A stretch of DNA of 64,000 nt from Citrobacter amalonaticus (GTDB lineage: Bacteria; Pseudomonadota; Gammaproteobacteria; Enterobacterales; Enterobacteriaceae), in the NCBI RefSeq assembly GCF_018323885.1, contig NZ_AP024585.1, positions 3,162,001 to 3,226,000 on the forward strand, written 5' to 3'. The position numbers and the translations under genes are program-made. This document shows, piece after piece, positions 54,083-62,024 of this stretch (the first letter of the stretch is position 1; every line of letters starts with the position of its first letter). The notes under the pieces were generated by a model that was given only the letters and a program-made list of their open reading frames with translations, ran no database searches and was not told the origin of the DNA.

Positions 54083-55095
54083 CAGTACAGGTACTCCTGC
54101 ACCAGTTTTTCCGCAATTTTCACCGCCATCAGCGCGCCGCCAAAGCGGACGTTATCCGCCACGGACCAGAACTGAACCTGTTCCGGCATGCCGTAATCGT
54201 TACGCACGCAGCCCACAGACAGATGCGCGCTGCCTGAAGCGTCGCCCACCTGGGTCGGAAATTCACTCTCTTCTGACAGTACAATGTCTTCGCCGCGGGA
54301 AAAGGCATCACGCGCCTCTTCGGCAGCCAGTGGACGCAGCGCTTCAAATGCCACCATCTGCGCGTGACCGTAAAACACCGGTGACTGTACGCAGTTTGCC
54401 GAGATCAACAACCCATCATCCTGCATGATTTTGCGTACTTCATCGACGATCCGCCGCTCTTCACGCACGCTGCCTTCGCGATCCGGCAACAACGGCAACA
54501 TGTTGAACGCCAGTTGGCGACCAAAGAAATCATCTTCATCGATGGGGATCCCGTTCAGCAGTTTCGCGCTTTGTCCGGCCAGTGCATCGACCGCTTTTTT
54601 ACCCTGCGCAGATGCCGAAAGCAGACTGGTTACGGTGATGCGAGAAAGCCCACCCTGATCGATAAGCGGTTTCAGCGCGGCCAGCAGTTGGCTGGTCAGG
54701 CTGTTCGGCACGGCGATCACATTGCGATTGCGATAGTCCGCCAGCACGAACGGGTTCACTTCCGGCACCACCAGCGGAACGTCGGGTTCAAGCGCGAACA
54801 GACCGCTGGAATCAATGACCAGACAGCCCGCGTTTGTCGCCTCTTCAACCCAGGCCGCCGTGGCCTCAACGCCAGCAACGAAAAAGGCCAGTTGCGCCTG
54901 CGTCCAGTCAAATTCGGCCGCATCCTGCACAATCACTGACTTACCACCAAAGCGCAGATGTTCGCCTGCGCTTTCATTACGTGCCAGCGCAAAAATTTCC
55001 CCAACCGGGAACTGACGTTCAGCCAGGGTTTCAAGCAACGCTTCGCCAACGGCGCCCGTCGCGCCGAGGACGGCAATATTCCAGCCTTCAGACAT
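54082..55095 (-). CDS. usg: Usg, aspartate-semialdehyde dehydrogenase-like protein
   Basis: Protein of 337 residues with the full Asd fold: N-terminal [14 protein letters not shown] nucleotide loop and C-terminal dimerisation domain. The Asd catalytic Cys motif PNCST is replaced by PNSLT near residue 135, so normal dehydrogenase chemistry is unlikely. E. coli Usg shows the same family relationship and has no proven activity. It lies between pdxB and truA. Confidence 0.93.
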   Translation of the reverse strand: MSEGWNIAVLGATGAVGEALLETLAERQFPVGEIFALARNESAGEHLRFGGKSVIVQDAAEFDWTQAQLAFFVAGVEATAAWVEEATNAGCLVIDSSGLFALEPDVPLVVPEVNPFVLADYRNRNVIAVPNSLTSQLLAALKPLIDQGGLSRITVTSLLSASAQGKKAVDALAGQSAKLLNGIPIDEDDFFGRQLAFNMLPLLPDREGSVREERRIVDEVRKIMQDDGLLISANCVQSPVFYGHAQMVAFEALRPLAAEEARDAFSRGEDIVLSEESEFPTQVGDASGSAHLSVGCVRNDYGMPEQVQFWSVADNVRFGGALMAVKIAEKLVQEYLY

Positions 55096-55161
55096 GGTGG
55101 TTTACTCCAGAAAAGCATAAGCCTCCCTGCCGATTATTCGTCAGGGGGCATTAAGAAGACA

Positions 55162-56298
55162 TTAACGTGTCGGGTGATGAACTGCGTTAAAACCCAGTTT
55201 ACACAGTAACGCCGCCGCATCTGCGTCGTCGCACATCACATACAGTGAGGACCATTCACGACGCTCGAGGTAATTTTTGCGCAGTTTATCAAATTCACCC
55301 GGTATTCCGGCAACGTTGCGCAGCGGCGCATCGTCGCGGCGCACATCATACACCAAATGCACCAGTCTTTTCAGCGTCGGCTGATCCAACGGACCATGCA
55401 GCGTAATACGGCCAAATTCCGGGGCCGGCAGCAAGGTATCCAGCGCGACACGCTGCTCATGACCGATAAATGCGCTATATGCTTCAAAGACCTGCGTGGT
55501 GCCGCGCGCTTTGCCTTCCAGCGTGTAGCCCGCAATGTGCGCGGTGCCGATATCGATCGTGTTCAACAGGTCGACATTCAGATCCGGCTCGCCTTCCCAG
55601 ACATCCAGAACCACACTCAGATCCTGTCCGGCTTTAAGACGCGCCAGCAACGCGGCGTTATCCACCACGGCGCCACGACAGGCATTAATCAGAATAGAGC
55701 CCGGTTTCAGACGAGAAATCAGCGCATCATCGGCCAGATGCAGCGTTTTGTAAGGCCTTTCTTTAAACAGCGGCGTGTGGAATGTCAGGACATCCGCTTC
55801 CTGAACCAGTTCATCAAGCGAGCGGAAGTCGCCCTCGTCCCCGCGATCCGCACGGGGTGGATCGCATAACAGCGTGCGGATCCCCAGTGCTTCCAGTCGC
55901 GCCTGCAGGCGTCCACCGACGTTACCTACACCGACAATCCCGACTGTACGATCGCGCAGCGCGAATCCGTCACGTTCAGCCAGCATCAGTAGCGCGGAGA
56001 ACACATATTCCACCACCGCAATGGCGTTACAGCCAGGTGCCGCTGAAAATCCGATGCCCACCTGCCTGAGCCAGTCCTCATCCACATGGTCGGTACCCGC
56101 AGTTGCGGTACCCACAAACTTGATGGCTTTCCCTTCCAGCAGCGACGCGTTCACTTTGGTGACCGAACGCACCATTAACGCATCGGCATCATCCAGCTCA
56201 GCGACAGGGATGGGACGTCCGGGAACCGCTTTGACCTCACCCAGACGACTAAACAATTCGCGGGCATAAGGCATATTTTCATCAACGAGAATTTTCAC
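55162..56298 (-). CDS. pdxB: Erythronate-4-phosphate dehydrogenase
   Basis: Second enzyme of pyridoxal phosphate synthesis. The 378 residues match E. coli. The NAD loop is [13 protein letters not shown]. The catalytic Arg, Glu and His of the D-2-hydroxyacid dehydrogenase family are in [20 protein letters not shown] and [12 protein letters not shown]. The C-terminal 90 residues are the PdxB-specific dimer domain. It diverges from flk. Confidence 0.97.
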   Translation of the reverse strand: MKILVDENMPYARELFSRLGEVKAVPGRPIPVAELDDADALMVRSVTKVNASLLEGKAIKFVGTATAGTDHVDEDWLRQVGIGFSAAPGCNAIAVVEYVFSALLMLAERDGFALRDRTVGIVGVGNVGGRLQARLEALGIRTLLCDPPRADRGDEGDFRSLDELVQEADVLTFHTPLFKERPYKTLHLADDALISRLKPGSILINACRGAVVDNAALLARLKAGQDLSVVLDVWEGEPDLNVDLLNTIDIGTAHIAGYTLEGKARGTTQVFEAYSAFIGHEQRVALDTLLPAPEFGRITLHGPLDQPTLKRLVHLVYDVRRDDAPLRNVAGIPGEFDKLRKNYLERREWSSLYVMCDDADAAALLCKLGFNAVHHPTR

Positions 56299-56398
56299 GT
56301 CTGTCGTACCTGTTTGAGAACGAGAGTTAACCGGGCAAGTGTGCCATAATCTGGCCGCCAGGCATACTTTGCTAAGATTGATGGTTTAAGGATAAGTG

Positions 56399-57403
56399 AT
56401 GATGCAACCCATTTCCGGTACTCCCGCACGCCCTCCCGGTGAAGGGCAACCTGCGGTTTCCACGGCGGGCGAACAACCGCTCTCCACGCAACAGCGGACC
56501 GTACTGGAACGCCTGATAACGCGCCTGATTTCACTGACGCAACAGCAAAGTGCGGAAGTGTGGGCAGGTATGAAGCACGATCTCGGCGTAAAAAGCGATA
56601 CTCCACTGCTGTCGCGCCATTTCCCTGCGGCGGAACAAAATCTCAACCAGCGCCTCGGTGTGGCCCAACAAAATCATGCCAACCGCCAGGTGCTTTCACA
56701 GTTGACAGAATTACTGACTCAGGGAAATAACCGCCAGGCGGTCAGCGATTTTATTCGTCAGCAGTACGGACAAACGGCGCTCAGCCAACTCAAACCGGAA
56801 CAGCTTAAGAACGTGCTAACGCTTTTACAGCAGGGACAGTTGTCGATCCCGCAGCCGCAGCAGCGCCCGGCGACCGATCGCCCGCTACTGCCAGCCGAAC
56901 ACAATACGTTAAATCAACTGGTTACCAAACTGGCCGCCGCAACGGGGGAATCCAGCAAGCTGATCTGGCAATCAATGCTGGAACTTTCTGGCGTGAAAAG
57001 CGGTGAGCTGATCCCGGCAAAACAGTTCACCCATCTGGCGACCTGGCTGCAGGCGCGTCAAACCCTGAGTCTGCAACACGCCCCTACCCTGCAATCGCTA
57101 CAGGCGGCGCTCAAGCAACCGCTGGAAGCCGATGAACTGCTCAACCTGAAAGATTACGCCCAGCAGACCTGGCAAATTCAACCGCAGACGGTGCTGACCA
57201 CCGCGCAAGTGCAGGATCTCCTGAATCAGATCTTCCTGCGCCGCGTCGAGCGCGATCGGGAATTAAACGATCCCCGCCACATTCAACCGATTTATAGTCC
57301 GTTTACACCGGTTATCGATACGCTGCGCTCGTTCACCGCGCGTCCCGGACTGCTGTTTATCGCCCTGCTGGTCGCGTTATTGATTTTCTGGCTGGTCATC
57401 TAG
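56399..57403 (+). CDS. flk: Flagellar regulator Flk
   Basis: Inner-membrane protein that couples flagellar ring assembly to hook-length checkpoint and blocks premature FlgM secretion, as worked out in Salmonella. It has 334 residues (331 in E. coli). A long Gln-rich cytoplasmic region (1-310) is followed by a single C-terminal anchor ([20 protein letters not shown]). I start at 56399 (MMQPISG), behind AAGGA. GTG at 56396 and ATG at 56402 are also in frame. Confidence 0.93.
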   Translation: MMQPISGTPARPPGEGQPAVSTAGEQPLSTQQRTVLERLITRLISLTQQQSAEVWAGMKHDLGVKSDTPLLSRHFPAAEQNLNQRLGVAQQNHANRQVLSQLTELLTQGNNRQAVSDFIRQQYGQTALSQLKPEQLKNVLTLLQQGQLSIPQPQQRPATDRPLLPAEHNTLNQLVTKLAAATGESSKLIWQSMLELSGVKSGELIPAKQFTHLATWLQARQTLSLQHAPTLQSLQAALKQPLEADELLNLKDYAQQTWQIQPQTVLTTAQVQDLLNQIFLRRVERDRELNDPRHIQPIYSPFTPVIDTLRSFTARPGLLFIALLVALLIFWLVI

Positions 57404-58578
57404 CGCCGGCGAAACGACAGTAGCGTCACCACAATCCCCAGCACCGCTGAAATCGCACCGGCAAGAAACACGGATGGATAGCCACAGGACGTGGCAAGCA
57501 ACCCCGCCAGCGGACCAGTGACCGCGTAAGAGATATCCTGAAATGCGGCATACCCCCCCAGCGCGGTCCCGCGGACCTGTGACGGTACGCGTTTCACCAC
57601 TTCAACGCCGAGCGCCGGGAAGATCAGCGAACAGCCGGCTCCGGTTAATGCCGCACCGAGTAGCGCAAACCAGGCCGTCGGCGCCAGCCAGAGCAAGACC
57701 AGCCCAACGGTCTCGATCAGCAGAGAAGCGATAGCCACCCTGACCCCGCCAAAGCGGTCCGGCATCCAGCCAAACAGCACGCGCATGATCACAAAGGCTC
57801 CGCCAAACGCAGTCAGCGTAAAGCCCGCCATCGCCCAACCGTGGCTGGCAAAATAGAGAGAGATAAAGGTGCCGATCACGGCAAATCCCACGCCTTGCAG
57901 CGCGAGGCCCAGACCCGGTTTCCAGATAAGCCCTACTACGCTCCACAGTGAGGGACGCTCGCCCGCATGTGCCGGTACTTTACGCACCGTTCCGTTAAAT
58001 GCCCATGCCAGCAGCGGTAACACCATTGTCGTGCCCGCAAGACCCGCAAACCCAAAATGGCTGTGGATCAGCAGACCCAGCGGCGCCCCTGCCGCCAGCG
58101 CACCGTAAATTGCCATCCCGTTCCACGACATCACTTTACCGGAACGTGCCGGCCCCACCAGACCCAGCCCCCAGGTCAGGGTTCCAGTCAGTAACTGGCT
58201 TTCCCCAAAGCCGAGGATCAGCCGTCCGACGATTAATAACGCGAATTTGAACGGTACAGAAACGGGTAAGAGTGCTGCCAGTAGCCACGCGCCGCCCGCC
58301 AGCGCGCAGGCAAACATGCCCTGCAGCGCAGAACGCCTGGCGCCGTACTGATCGGCGAGTCGCCCGGCATAGCCGCGCGTTAAGACGGTTGCGAGAAACT
58401 GAATCCCCACGGCGATACCGACCATCGTATTGCCATAGCCCAGTTCATGATGAACAAAAAGTGGAATGACGGGTAGCGGCAGGCCGACCGTCATGTAGGT
58501 CAAAAAGACCGCAAACGCGATACGAAAAAGCGATGTGTTCGCTGCAGATGTTTTTTCTTTATGGGTTACTGCTGTCAT
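57400..58578 (-). CDS. yfcJ: Major facilitator transporter YfcJ
   Basis: MFS permease of 392 residues with 12 predicted helices, the length of E. coli YfcJ. The A-like motif [19 protein letters not shown] lies in the loop between helices 2 and 3. A possible role in exporting sugar or arabinose-like compounds has been suggested for relatives; the substrate is unknown. Its stop codon shares the CTAG at 57400-57403 with the stop of flk. Confidence 0.92.
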   Translation of the reverse strand: MTAVTHKEKTSAANTSLFRIAFAVFLTYMTVGLPLPVIPLFVHHELGYGNTMVGIAVGIQFLATVLTRGYAGRLADQYGARRSALQGMFACALAGGAWLLAALLPVSVPFKFALLIVGRLILGFGESQLLTGTLTWGLGLVGPARSGKVMSWNGMAIYGALAAGAPLGLLIHSHFGFAGLAGTTMVLPLLAWAFNGTVRKVPAHAGERPSLWSVVGLIWKPGLGLALQGVGFAVIGTFISLYFASHGWAMAGFTLTAFGGAFVIMRVLFGWMPDRFGGVRVAIASLLIETVGLVLLWLAPTAWFALLGAALTGAGCSLIFPALGVEVVKRVPSQVRGTALGGYAAFQDISYAVTGPLAGLLATSCGYPSVFLAGAISAVLGIVVTLLSFRRR

Positions 58579-58754
58579 GCGTTACTCCAGAATGCAGAGT
58601 AAGGCGAGGAAACGCCACGCCCCCTCCACCTGACCGTCAGGATTAAGGTGCGTTGGATAACGTCAAACGCTTACGCATTATCCGGAAGATAATGATGGGC
58701 CTGAAGTCTGCCTGCGAGTGACTAATGTTGTCAACCGCAAACCGTACCGTGTGC
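58579..58754. other. yfcJ upstream region at the left edge of the accessory insert
   Basis: 176 bp between yfcJ and the MuA-like gene. It contains GGATAA...TTATCC separated by 17 bp (near 58651-58683), which could be an operator for yfcJ. I see no att-like direct repeat here or at the right edge near 60610. Confidence 0.4.
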
Positions 58755-59129
58755 TCAGTACGGGGGATTATTGTCGAAAAGCGAAGGAAGGACCGCTCCA
58801 ATCCCTTTCGTGCCAAACAGATAAGTCACCTGCTGCTGCTGTTCAGGCGTCAGGAGTCTGAACATCATATCCCAAATCTCTTTCGGTTCCGCTTCCCAGG
58901 CCGAGGCATCGTTTCGCACAGATTCCGGGTCGCTGTCTGCAACATAAGGACGAACATACACGGGGAGAATCGAAATATGGTATTCCCATGCCTTCGATTT
59001 TCTGCGTTTGCGCTTAACGCCTTCTTTACCCGTACTCAGGATGTTGAGTCGACTACGAACAGCGGGAACGCTACCGGGAAAACCCGGCAGACCAATACAT
59101 TCCTGTACCGTGAGCCATTCTTTAGACAT
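58755..59129 (-). CDS. Mu-transposase/repressor-type DNA-binding protein
   Basis: A 124-residue protein. Residues 1-60 (EWLTVQECIGLPGFPGS...WEYHISILPVYVR) align by eye with the N-terminal DNA-binding domain of MuA/Mu repressor (HTH_Tnp_Mu type: VSPKECANLPGLP..., EYNANSLP). The rest is acidic and ends with LLTPEQQQQVTYLFGTKGIG. It has no catalytic domain, so it is a regulator, not a transposase. The start at 59129 has AAGGAA upstream; a 39-codon in-frame extension is unlikely. It faces the Ner-like gene across 170 bp. Confidence 0.82.
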   Translation of the reverse strand: MSKEWLTVQECIGLPGFPGSVPAVRSRLNILSTGKEGVKRKRRKSKAWEYHISILPVYVRPYVADSDPESVRNDASAWEAEPKEIWDMMFRLLTPEQQQQVTYLFGTKGIGAVLPSLFDNNPPY

Positions 59130-59211
59130 CGTTTCGTTCCTTTCCCCAATGAAATAATAATAAATTTTCTTTTTTGCGCGAAATTTCAGGGTTATTGTGG
59201 GAAAATAATCC

Positions 59212-59238
59212 GACAAAAGAAAAACACCTTCTTTTGTC
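59212..59238. promoter_or_regulatory. Operator-like palindrome in the divergent regulator gap
   Basis: Perfect 10-bp arms GACAAAAGAA (59212-59221) and TTCTTTTGTC (59229-59238) with a 7-bp spacer. It sits near the middle of the gap between the MuA-like and Ner-like genes, where an operator for either protein would be expected. Confidence 0.65.
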
Positions 59239-59262
59239 ACAGTCATTTAAAACCGTAAAAAA

Positions 59263-59276
59263 TATCGGCGCCGATA
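59263..59276. promoter_or_regulatory. 14-bp perfect palindrome before the Ner-like gene
   Basis: TATCGGCGCCGATA, 23 bp upstream of the Ner-like ATG and so within its likely promoter or leader. It differs from the palindrome at 59212-59238, which suggests that two different regulators bind this gap. Confidence 0.6.
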
Positions 59277-59299
59277 ACACATCTTCGTAGGATTACAGA

Positions 59300-59551
59300 A
59301 TGAGAGAAAAAAGCCAAGACTGGCATCGTGCAGATATTAAAAGCGCACTCGAAAAAAAGGGAATAACACTCAGGGAACTTTCACGCGCAGCAGGTTTATC
59401 ACCAGACTCGCTGCGTAACGTCTTTACTCGTAGCTGGCCTCGCGCCGAACAAATTATCGCTAACGCGCTGGAAACCACGCCAGAAAAAATTTGGCCAACC
59501 CGCTATATCAACCTGCCGACAGAATCTGCTGCCGAGTGCCTTAAAAAATAA
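59300..59551 (+). CDS. Ner/Nlp-like helix-turn-helix regulator
   Basis: An 83-residue DNA-binding protein of the phage Mu Ner / E. coli Nlp (SfsB) family. The typical start REKSQDWHRADIKSALEKKG, the helix-turn-helix TLRELSRAAGLSPDSLRNV (about 25-43) and the ending PEKIWPTRY are present. Ner represses the early and repressor promoters in Mu. Here it diverges from a MuA-like DNA-binding gene, as ner diverges from the repressor gene c in Mu. TAGGA lies 7 bases before the ATG. Confidence 0.88.
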   Translation: MREKSQDWHRADIKSALEKKGITLRELSRAAGLSPDSLRNVFTRSWPRAEQIIANALETTPEKIWPTRYINLPTESAAECLKK

Positions 59552-59709
59552 TATGAGCGTATATTTCAGATATATTTAATCACCCGCGAGAATGACTAAT
59601 AAATAAAAAAACCTTACGGATAAAAATAGCATTAAAAGTTACGCCTGACCGAATAGATATTGTTAATGCTTCTCGTAATTTATTACGCGTATCACTAACA
59701 GAGGTTATT

Positions 59710-60075
59710 ATGAGTTGGGATAAAACAGCCGCCGTGAGTTATGCAAAATCTCATGCAGGCGCGCATTCACAAAGCCGCTGCGCAGAATTTACCCGTAAAG
59801 CGATCCTGGCGGGAGGCGTCTTACTTGGCAACACTAACCACGCCAAAGATTATGGCCCAATGCTAAAAAACGCCGGTTTTGTCCCGATTGGTGCCTATGA
59901 GTCTCCTCAGGCGGGTGATGTCATCGTGATTCAACCCTATTCCGGTGGAAACCCCAGCGGTCATATGGCGATTTACGACGGTTCAGAGTGGTACTCAGAT
60001 TTCAGACAACGCGACATGTGGGCAGGCCCTGGTTACCGGGCGGCAAAACCGGCCTATATCATCTACAGGAAATAG
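59710..60075 (+). CDS. Papain-fold peptidoglycan hydrolase, possible secreted effector (CHAP/NlpC type)
   Basis: A 121-residue protein with the layout of small NlpC/P60-CHAP amidases such as type VI amidase effectors. It has a nucleophile Cys24 at a helix start (SRCAEFTRKAI), an AGDVIVIQP strand, and His85 in SGHMAIYDG; Asp97 may be the third residue. There is no signal peptide or membrane segment, so it would need a dedicated route to reach cell wall. The next gene, 2 bp away, encodes a lipoprotein. A GAGGT ribosome site precedes the ATG. It could also be a phage endolysin remnant. Confidence 0.78.
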   Translation: MSWDKTAAVSYAKSHAGAHSQSRCAEFTRKAILAGGVLLGNTNHAKDYGPMLKNAGFVPIGAYESPQAGDVIVIQPYSGGNPSGHMAIYDGSEWYSDFRQRDMWAGPGYRAAKPAYIIYRK

Positions 60076-60077
60076 CG

Positions 60078-60608
60078 ATGAGAGCCTTCTCTTTTTTAGC
60101 ACTTGTCCTGCTGCTTTGCAGTTGCTCCACGCCCCGGCACGACAGCACAGAAGACGTTAAACAATTCTATCTCGCGTGGATGGCGGCATTTATCGATGCA
60201 CCAGATAAGCCTCACGATACCCGCGGGGTAATGCAACGTTATGTTACTAAAGAGGTTATCGATCGCCTGAAGTTGATCGATAGCTATTATGAGCAAGACA
60301 TCGTCGACTCAGACTACTTTATGTATGTGCAGGATTATGCCCCTGAGTGGATCCCACTGTTACAGGTTGGACAAGCACGTCCCTTCCTCGGCGGCGAAAA
60401 AGTGGATGTCAAACTGGGTGGACCCGCCAACATAGCGCCCGTTCAACTGGAGGTCTATACGCGTTGGGAAGAAAAACACTGGAAAATCTATCGTGTCAGG
60501 GATGTCGGAAACCAGTTTGAACATCCCATTTACAGCGCCGGTGCCATTGCACGTGCCAGGGCGTGGTCAGCAGAAATTGCGCCGGAATACGAACCGCTTA
60601 AAAAGTAA
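60078..60608 (+). CDS. Lipoprotein, candidate immunity protein (DUF3828-like)
   Basis: A 176-residue protein with an N-terminal signal and lipobox LCSC (Cys16 acylated), hence periplasmic and membrane-anchored. The mature part (about 25-170) resembles the NTF2-like DUF3828/YbjP lipoproteins: a FYLAWMAAF-type start, YVTKEVIDRL, and a WKIYRVRDVG end. It begins 2 bp after the hydrolase stop, so the two are co-translated. The pairing suggests protection against the hydrolase. The assignment to DUF3828 is by eye. Confidence 0.75.
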   Translation: MRAFSFLALVLLLCSCSTPRHDSTEDVKQFYLAWMAAFIDAPDKPHDTRGVMQRYVTKEVIDRLKLIDSYYEQDIVDSDYFMYVQDYAPEWIPLLQVGQARPFLGGEKVDVKLGGPANIAPVQLEVYTRWEEKHWKIYRVRDVGNQFEHPIYSAGAIARARAWSAEIAPEYEPLKK

Positions 60609-60633
60609 AAAGGGAGCCTTATGGCTCCCTTTT
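60608..60633. terminator. Bidirectional terminator between lipoprotein gene and fabB
   Basis: An 11-bp stem AAAAGGGAGCC/GGCTCCCTTTT with a TTAT loop, A-rich on the left and T-rich on the right, between convergent genes. It starts at the last base of the lipoprotein stop codon. Confidence 0.92.
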
Positions 60634-60648
60634 CCGTCAATAATTGTC

Positions 60649-61866
60649 TTACGCTTTCAGCTTACGCATCACCAGCGTGGCGTTAGTACCGCCGAAACCG
60701 AAGCTGTTAGACATAACGGTGTTCAGTTCGCAATCGACAGTTTCGGTCACGATGTTCAGGCCTGCAGCCTGCTCGTCCATCTCTTCGATATTGATGCTCG
60801 GTGCAATAAAGCCATGCTCCAGCATCAACAGAGAGTAAATTGCTTCCTGTACGCCCGCGGCGCCAAGAGAGTGACCTGTCATCGCTTTGGTTGCAGAGAT
60901 CGCAGGACTCTTATCGCCAAACACTTCGCGAATCGCGCCCAGCTCTTTCACGTCGCCCACCGGCGTTGAAGTACCGTGGGAGTTCAGATAGTCGATCGGC
61001 GTATCTACACCGTGCATCGCCATCTGCATGCAGCGCACTGCGCCTTCGCCGGACGGAGCCACCATATCCGCGCCATCAGAGGTCGCGCCGTAGCCCACGA
61101 TTTCCGCGTAGATATGCGCGCCACGCGCCAGGGCGTGTTCCAGTTCTTCAACCACCACCATACCGCCGCCACCCGCGATAACAAAACCATCACGGTGCGC
61201 GTCATAGGTACGGGAAGCTTTAGCAGGCTGATCGTTATATTTGGTGGACAGTGCGCCCATCGCGTCGAACTCACAGGCCATTTCCCAGCCCAGCTCTTCG
61301 CCGCCGCCCGCAAATACGATGTCCTGTTTACCCAGTTGAATTTGTTCAACCGCATTGCCGATGCAGTGAGAAGACGTCGCGCAGGCCGAGCTAATCGAAT
61401 AGTTTACGCCGTGGATTTTAAACGGTGTAGCGAGGCAGGCCGAAACGGCAGAGCCCATCGCTTTGGTGACCACATACGGGCCAACTGCTTTCAGACCACG
61501 CGGGCTGCGCATGGCGTCAGCACCGAAAACCTGCGCTTTAGACGATCCACCGGAACCTGCAATCAGGCCAACGCGCGGGTTATTCTGATAAACCTCTTCG
61601 CTCAGACCAGCGTCTGCGATAGCTTCACGCATGGAGAGATAGGCATAAATAGAGGCATCGTTCATGAAACGCACCACTTTACGGTCGATCAAACCAGTGG
61701 TGTCCAGTTTGACGTTACCCCATACGTGGCTGCGCATTCCCGCATCTTTAAACTCTTCAGAAAAAGTGATCCCTGAACGTCCTTCACGCAGAGATGCCAG
61801 GACTTCCTGCTGGTTATTACCGATGCTGGAAACAATGCCCAAGCCAGTAATCACTGCACGTTTCAT
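60649..61866 (-). CDS. fabB: Beta-ketoacyl-ACP synthase I
   Basis: Condensing enzyme of fatty acid elongation, required for unsaturated fatty acids. It has 405 residues, one fewer than E. coli FabB because of a one-residue deletion near 107. Catalytic residues are Cys162 (SSACATSSH), His297 (NSHGTSTP), Lys327 and His332 ([11 protein letters not shown]). It converges with the accessory lipoprotein gene and diverges from mnmC. Confidence 0.98.
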   Translation of the reverse strand: MKRAVITGLGIVSSIGNNQQEVLASLREGRSGITFSEEFKDAGMRSHVWGNVKLDTTGLIDRKVVRFMNDASIYAYLSMREAIADAGLSEEVYQNNPRVGLIAGSGGSSKAQVFGADAMRSPRGLKAVGPYVVTKAMGSAVSACLATPFKIHGVNYSISSACATSSHCIGNAVEQIQLGKQDIVFAGGGEELGWEMACEFDAMGALSTKYNDQPAKASRTYDAHRDGFVIAGGGGMVVVEELEHALARGAHIYAEIVGYGATSDGADMVAPSGEGAVRCMQMAMHGVDTPIDYLNSHGTSTPVGDVKELGAIREVFGDKSPAISATKAMTGHSLGAAGVQEAIYSLLMLEHGFIAPSINIEEMDEQAAGLNIVTETVDCELNTVMSNSFGFGGTNATLVMRKLKA

Positions 61867-61913
61867 TCAATACCTCTGTCAGTCGCACTATAGTAAGTTT
61901 CGATTGGCACAAT

Positions 61914-61930
61914 AGCGTACACTTGTACGC
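61914..61930. promoter_or_regulatory. FabR-type operator upstream of fabB
   Basis: GCGTACA-CT-TGTACGC is a perfect 7-bp-arm palindrome preceded by A, close to the FabR site AGCGTACA-N-TGT known in E. coli fabA/fabB promoters. It lies about 50 bp upstream of the fabB ATG and would respond to unsaturated acyl-ACP. Confidence 0.72.
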
Positions 61931-61933
61931 CGA

Positions 61934-61948
61934 ACAAGTCCGATCAGC
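61934..61948. promoter_or_regulatory. Possible FadR activator site upstream of fabB
   Basis: ACAAGTCCGATCAGC resembles the FadR pattern CTGGTCNGACCAG (GTC-C-GA-CAG kept) and sits directly upstream of the FabR palindrome, the order known for E. coli fabB. The match is partial. Confidence 0.4.
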
Positions 61949-62024
61949 CAATTTATACTGAAATTTGCGCCGCCTGGCACACATCGCTAAGATCGTGACA
62001 CTGCCTGTCAGACGAGTAACTTAC

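Noticed and set aside
58755..60608. Whole insert as an intact Mu-like prophage
   Set aside because: Only regulator-like genes resemble Mu; there is no transposase catalytic domain, head, tail or lysis cassette, and no end repeats were found.
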